Shown here in pieces: positions 26,399-28,342 of a stretch of 28,342 nucleotides of DNA. Position numbers and translations under genes: made by a program. The notes beneath the pieces were generated by a model. The model saw only the letters and a program-made list of their open reading frames with translations, had not been told where the DNA came from and made no database searches. Within the stretch, counting starts at the first letter, position 1. Every line of letters starts with the position of its first letter. This DNA comes from Gemmatimonadota bacterium (GTDB lineage Bacteria > ARS69): contig JASLLL010000031.1 of NCBI GenBank assembly GCA_030747075.1, positions 1 through 28,342 of the forward strand, read 5' to 3'.

Positions 26399-27589
26399 AT
26401 GTCGAAGGATCGGGAAGCGGTCATTGTCGGAGCGGCGAGAACCGCCATCGGGAGATTCCAGGGAACGCTGGCGGGTGAGGCGGCGCCGAAGCTCGGGGCC
26501 GCGGCCATTCGCGCGGCGGTGGAGCGGTCGGGGATCTCCCCGGATCTTGTGGAAGAAGTGATCATGGGGTGTGTCCTTCCGGCCGGCGTCGGGCAGGCGC
26601 CGGCGCGGCAGGCGGCCATGGGGGGCGGGATCCCGGAGACCGCGGCGGCCATGACCATCAACAAGGTGTGCGGGTCCGGCTTGAAGGCCGTCGCGCTCGG
26701 AGCGCAGGCGATCCGCGCCGGGGACCAGTCGTGCATGGTGGCGGGCGGGATGGAAAACATGAGCCTGTCGCCCTACCTCGCGCCCGCGGCGCGCACGGGA
26801 TACCGACTGGGGCACGGGAAGCTCCTCGACTCGATGGTGCACGACGGACTGTGGTGCGCCTTCAAGGACTTCCACATGGGAAACACCGGGGAAATCGTCG
26901 CCGAGAAGTATGGCATCGCGCGGGAAGAGCAGGACGCCTACGCGGTGGAGAGTCATCGGAAGGCGGCGGCGGCAGCCGAGGCCGGGAAGTTCGACGCGGA
27001 GATCGTCCCGTACGAGGTGCCGCGTCGCAAAGGGGATCCCATCGTCTTCCAGACCGACGAAGCGGTTCGCCCGGACTCTTCGGTGGAAGCGCTGGCGAAA
27101 CTGCGGCCCGCCTTCCAGAAGGGCGGCACCGTGACAGCCGGCAACGCTCCCGGCGTGAATGACGCGGGAGCGGCGCTGGTCGTGATGTCGGCGGCGGCGG
27201 CGGAGGCGGCGGGCGCAAAGCCCATCGCGCGGATCGTGGACTATGCCGTGGGTGGCGTCGCGCCGGAGTGGGTCATGATGGCGCCGGTCGAGGCGGTGAA
27301 GAACCTCCTCGGGAAGACCGGTCTCGCCATCCATGACTACGACCTCATTGAGCTGAACGAGGCATTCTCCGTGCAGGCGATGGCGGTGGTGCAGGAGATC
27401 GGCGCGGATCCGGCGAAGGTGAATGTGAACGGCGGGGCTGTGGCTCTGGGGCACCCCATCGGGTGTTCCGGCGCGCGGATTCTCGTGACGCTTCTTCACG
27501 CCATGCAGGATCGCGGCGCGAAGAAGGGGATGGCGGCGCTTTGCCTCGGCGGGGGGAACGCCGTGGCGATGGCCGTCGAGATGGACTGA
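26399..27589 (+). CDS. Acetyl-CoA C-acetyltransferase (thiolase)
   Basis: A 396-residue thiolase of the short-chain, biosynthetic (thiolase II) type. The nucleophile is Cys91 in NKVCGSG. His352 lies in LGHPIGCSG and Cys382 in CLGGGNA, so the catalytic triad is complete. [16 protein letters not shown] and HMGNTGE are typical of acetoacetyl-CoA thiolases. It cleaves acetoacetyl-CoA to two acetyl-CoA, or the reverse. ATG at 26399 (7 bases after AAGGAG) is preferred to the GTG three bases earlier. It is the last carbon-cleaving step of the inferred pathway. Confidence 0.95.
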   Translation: MSKDREAVIVGAARTAIGRFQGTLAGEAAPKLGAAAIRAAVERSGISPDLVEEVIMGCVLPAGVGQAPARQAAMGGGIPETAAAMTINKVCGSGLKAVALGAQAIRAGDQSCMVAGGMENMSLSPYLAPAARTGYRLGHGKLLDSMVHDGLWCAFKDFHMGNTGEIVAEKYGIAREEQDAYAVESHRKAAAAAEAGKFDAEIVPYEVPRRKGDPIVFQTDEAVRPDSSVEALAKLRPAFQKGGTVTAGNAPGVNDAGAALVVMSAAAAEAAGAKPIARIVDYAVGGVAPEWVMMAPVEAVKNLLGKTGLAIHDYDLIELNEAFSVQAMAVVQEIGADPAKVNVNGGAVALGHPIGCSGARILVTLLHAMQDRGAKKGMAALCLGGGNAVAMAVEMD

Positions 27590-27591
27590 GC

Positions 27592-27978
27592 GTGGTCGAG
27601 AGGGTTCCGGACTCCGGCGGCGTTCCGTGGCGGGAGTGGGGGTTGCGCTCGGCGGCGCTGCTCGCGCTGACTGCGGCGGGAACCGCTGGCGTGGTGGTCT
27701 TCGGGCCGTTTGGTGAGGGTGCGCGTCTCCGGGTGTTTGTGGACGCGCTGACCACGGAGGGACTCCTGGCCATCGTGGTGGGAGCGCTGCTCGCCGGGGG
27801 GCGGCCGTTTGTGGCCGTGCGGGCCGTTTTTCGCGGAACGCCGACGGGTTCACAAGACCCGTCGGAGAGTTTGACGCGCCCCCGGCGGCGCGCGGTGGGA
27901 ATCCTCCTCGCCGTCTCAGGCGGGGCGCTGTTCGGGGGAGGGGCCCTCGTGTGGGGGCTCCTCTCCGAGGCGAAATGA
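27592..27978 (+). CDS. Small three-helix membrane protein of unknown function
   Basis: A 128-residue protein with three hydrophobic segments (about 19-38, 53-70 and 101-123) and a basic connecting loop (RPFVAVRAVFRG, RPRRR). The arrangement loosely recalls the DUF3899 family of small membrane proteins, but I cannot confirm it. The GTG at 27592 starts 2 bases after the thiolase stop and has no convincing ribosome-binding site, so it is probably translated by coupling. It sits between two core enzymes of the operon, which suggests a link to fatty-acid or electron flow at the membrane, but no function can be assigned. Confidence 0.6.
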   Translation: MVERVPDSGGVPWREWGLRSAALLALTAAGTAGVVVFGPFGEGARLRVFVDALTTEGLLAIVVGALLAGGRPFVAVRAVFRGTPTGSQDPSESLTRPRRRAVGILLAVSGGALFGGGALVWGLLSEAK

Positions 27979-28010
27979 GATCCGGGGATCGCCCGGGGGA
28001 GACAGAACAG

Positions 28011-28342
28011 ATGGAGTTTGCCAAAACCGGAGTTGTGGGCGCGGGCACGATGGGAAGCGGAATTGCGCAGGTCTTCGCGCTGTCGGGCAGAGATGTCGCG
28101 CTGGTCGATGTGAATGAAGCCGTTCTGGAGAAGGGCGTCGCGACCATTACGAAGAGCCTCGGCAAGTTCGTGGAGAAGGGAAAGCTCGACGGAGCGGATC
28201 GAGATGCCGCCGTCGCCCGGATCCAGGCGTCCACGGATCTGGCTTCGGCCGAAGGGTCGGACATCGCGGTCGAGGCGGTCGTCGAGAACCTCTCCGTCAA
28301 GGCCACCGTCCTCGGGCAGTTGCAGGATCTCATGGCGGATAG
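28011..28342 (+). CDS. hbd: 3-hydroxybutyryl-CoA dehydrogenase, N-terminal part (runs off the right edge)
   Basis: The first 110 residues, cut by the window end. The NAD-binding motif VVGAGTMGSGIAQ (8-20) is complete, followed by VALVDVNEAVLEKG with the Asp that binds the adenosine ribose, and EAVVENLSVK, the conserved helix of the 3-hydroxyacyl-CoA dehydrogenase N-domain. It would oxidise 3-hydroxybutyryl-CoA to acetoacetyl-CoA. ATG at 28011 has GGGGGAGA upstream and matches the usual family start. The in-frame ATG at 27975, overlapping the previous stop, is an alternative and adds 12 residues. Confidence 0.93.
   Translation, partial: MEFAKTGVVGAGTMGSGIAQVFALSGRDVALVDVNEAVLEKGVATITKSLGKFVEKGKLDGADRDAAVARIQASTDLASAEGSDIAVEAVVENLSVKATVLGQLQDLMAD

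Noticed and set aside
26315-28333. A 672-codon minus-strand open frame across the thiolase and its neighbours
   Set aside because: Arg/Pro-rich shadow of the thiolase, small membrane protein and hbd genes, with no family features.

Overview
The window looks like a chromosomal segment of a GC-rich, Gram-negative, uncultivated bacterium of the FCB group, with Eisenbacteria-like lineages as my best guess. The evidence is an outer-membrane barrel protein of the PorV type, a secreted protein ending in a Bacteroidetes-style type IX/FlgD-like sorting domain, lamin-tail surface proteins and clear Shine-Dalgarno sites. I see no rRNA, tRNA, CRISPR array, insertion sequence or prophage. The phylum is inferred, not shown.

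Region 1 (1-8905) is a cell-surface block on the plus strand. It holds the 3' end of an outer-membrane barrel gene, a PorV/FadL-like barrel, a secreted 5'-nucleotidase, a 968-residue lamin-tail protein with a duplicated module and a sorting domain, a 205-residue beta-sandwich protein behind a strong palindromic promoter, and a second lamin-tail protein with a TTG start. The last two share a C-terminal motif, [ST]WGxVK[SA]xYR, which looks like a second surface-sorting tag. Region 2 (8994-12758) holds an M20 metallopeptidase, an IHF/HU-like protein, a small excisionase-type HTH protein, a second HU and an unknown exported protein. A lone minus-strand lipoprotein gene (12782-13639) separates this from Region 3.

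Region 3 (13802-18887) is an ion-transport operon: trkA, trkH and two tandem CorC/HlyC-type DUF21-CBS membrane proteins, with overlapping or abutting ends. Region 4 (18951 to the right edge) is a tightly packed acyl-CoA operon: a MeaB-type G protein, a B12-dependent acyl-CoA mutase large subunit, two B12-binding small subunits, an AtoE-type short-chain fatty acid transporter, succinyl-CoA:3-oxoacid CoA-transferase A and B, an acyl-CoA dehydrogenase, a thiolase, a small membrane protein and the start of 3-hydroxybutyryl-CoA dehydrogenase.

The main result is that the mutase would be called methylmalonyl-CoA mutase on overall similarity, but carries Phe81 and Gln199 where that enzyme has Tyr89 and Arg207. 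Phe/Gln is the isobutyryl-CoA mutase signature. With this reading the operon becomes one route: import isobutyrate or butyrate, load it onto CoA, isomerise isobutyryl-CoA to butyryl-CoA, oxidise it and cleave it to acetyl-CoA. Only the enoyl-CoA hydratase is not seen and may lie beyond the right edge. Most recognisable promoters have a housekeeping form (TTGAC-like -35, spacer of 16-18).
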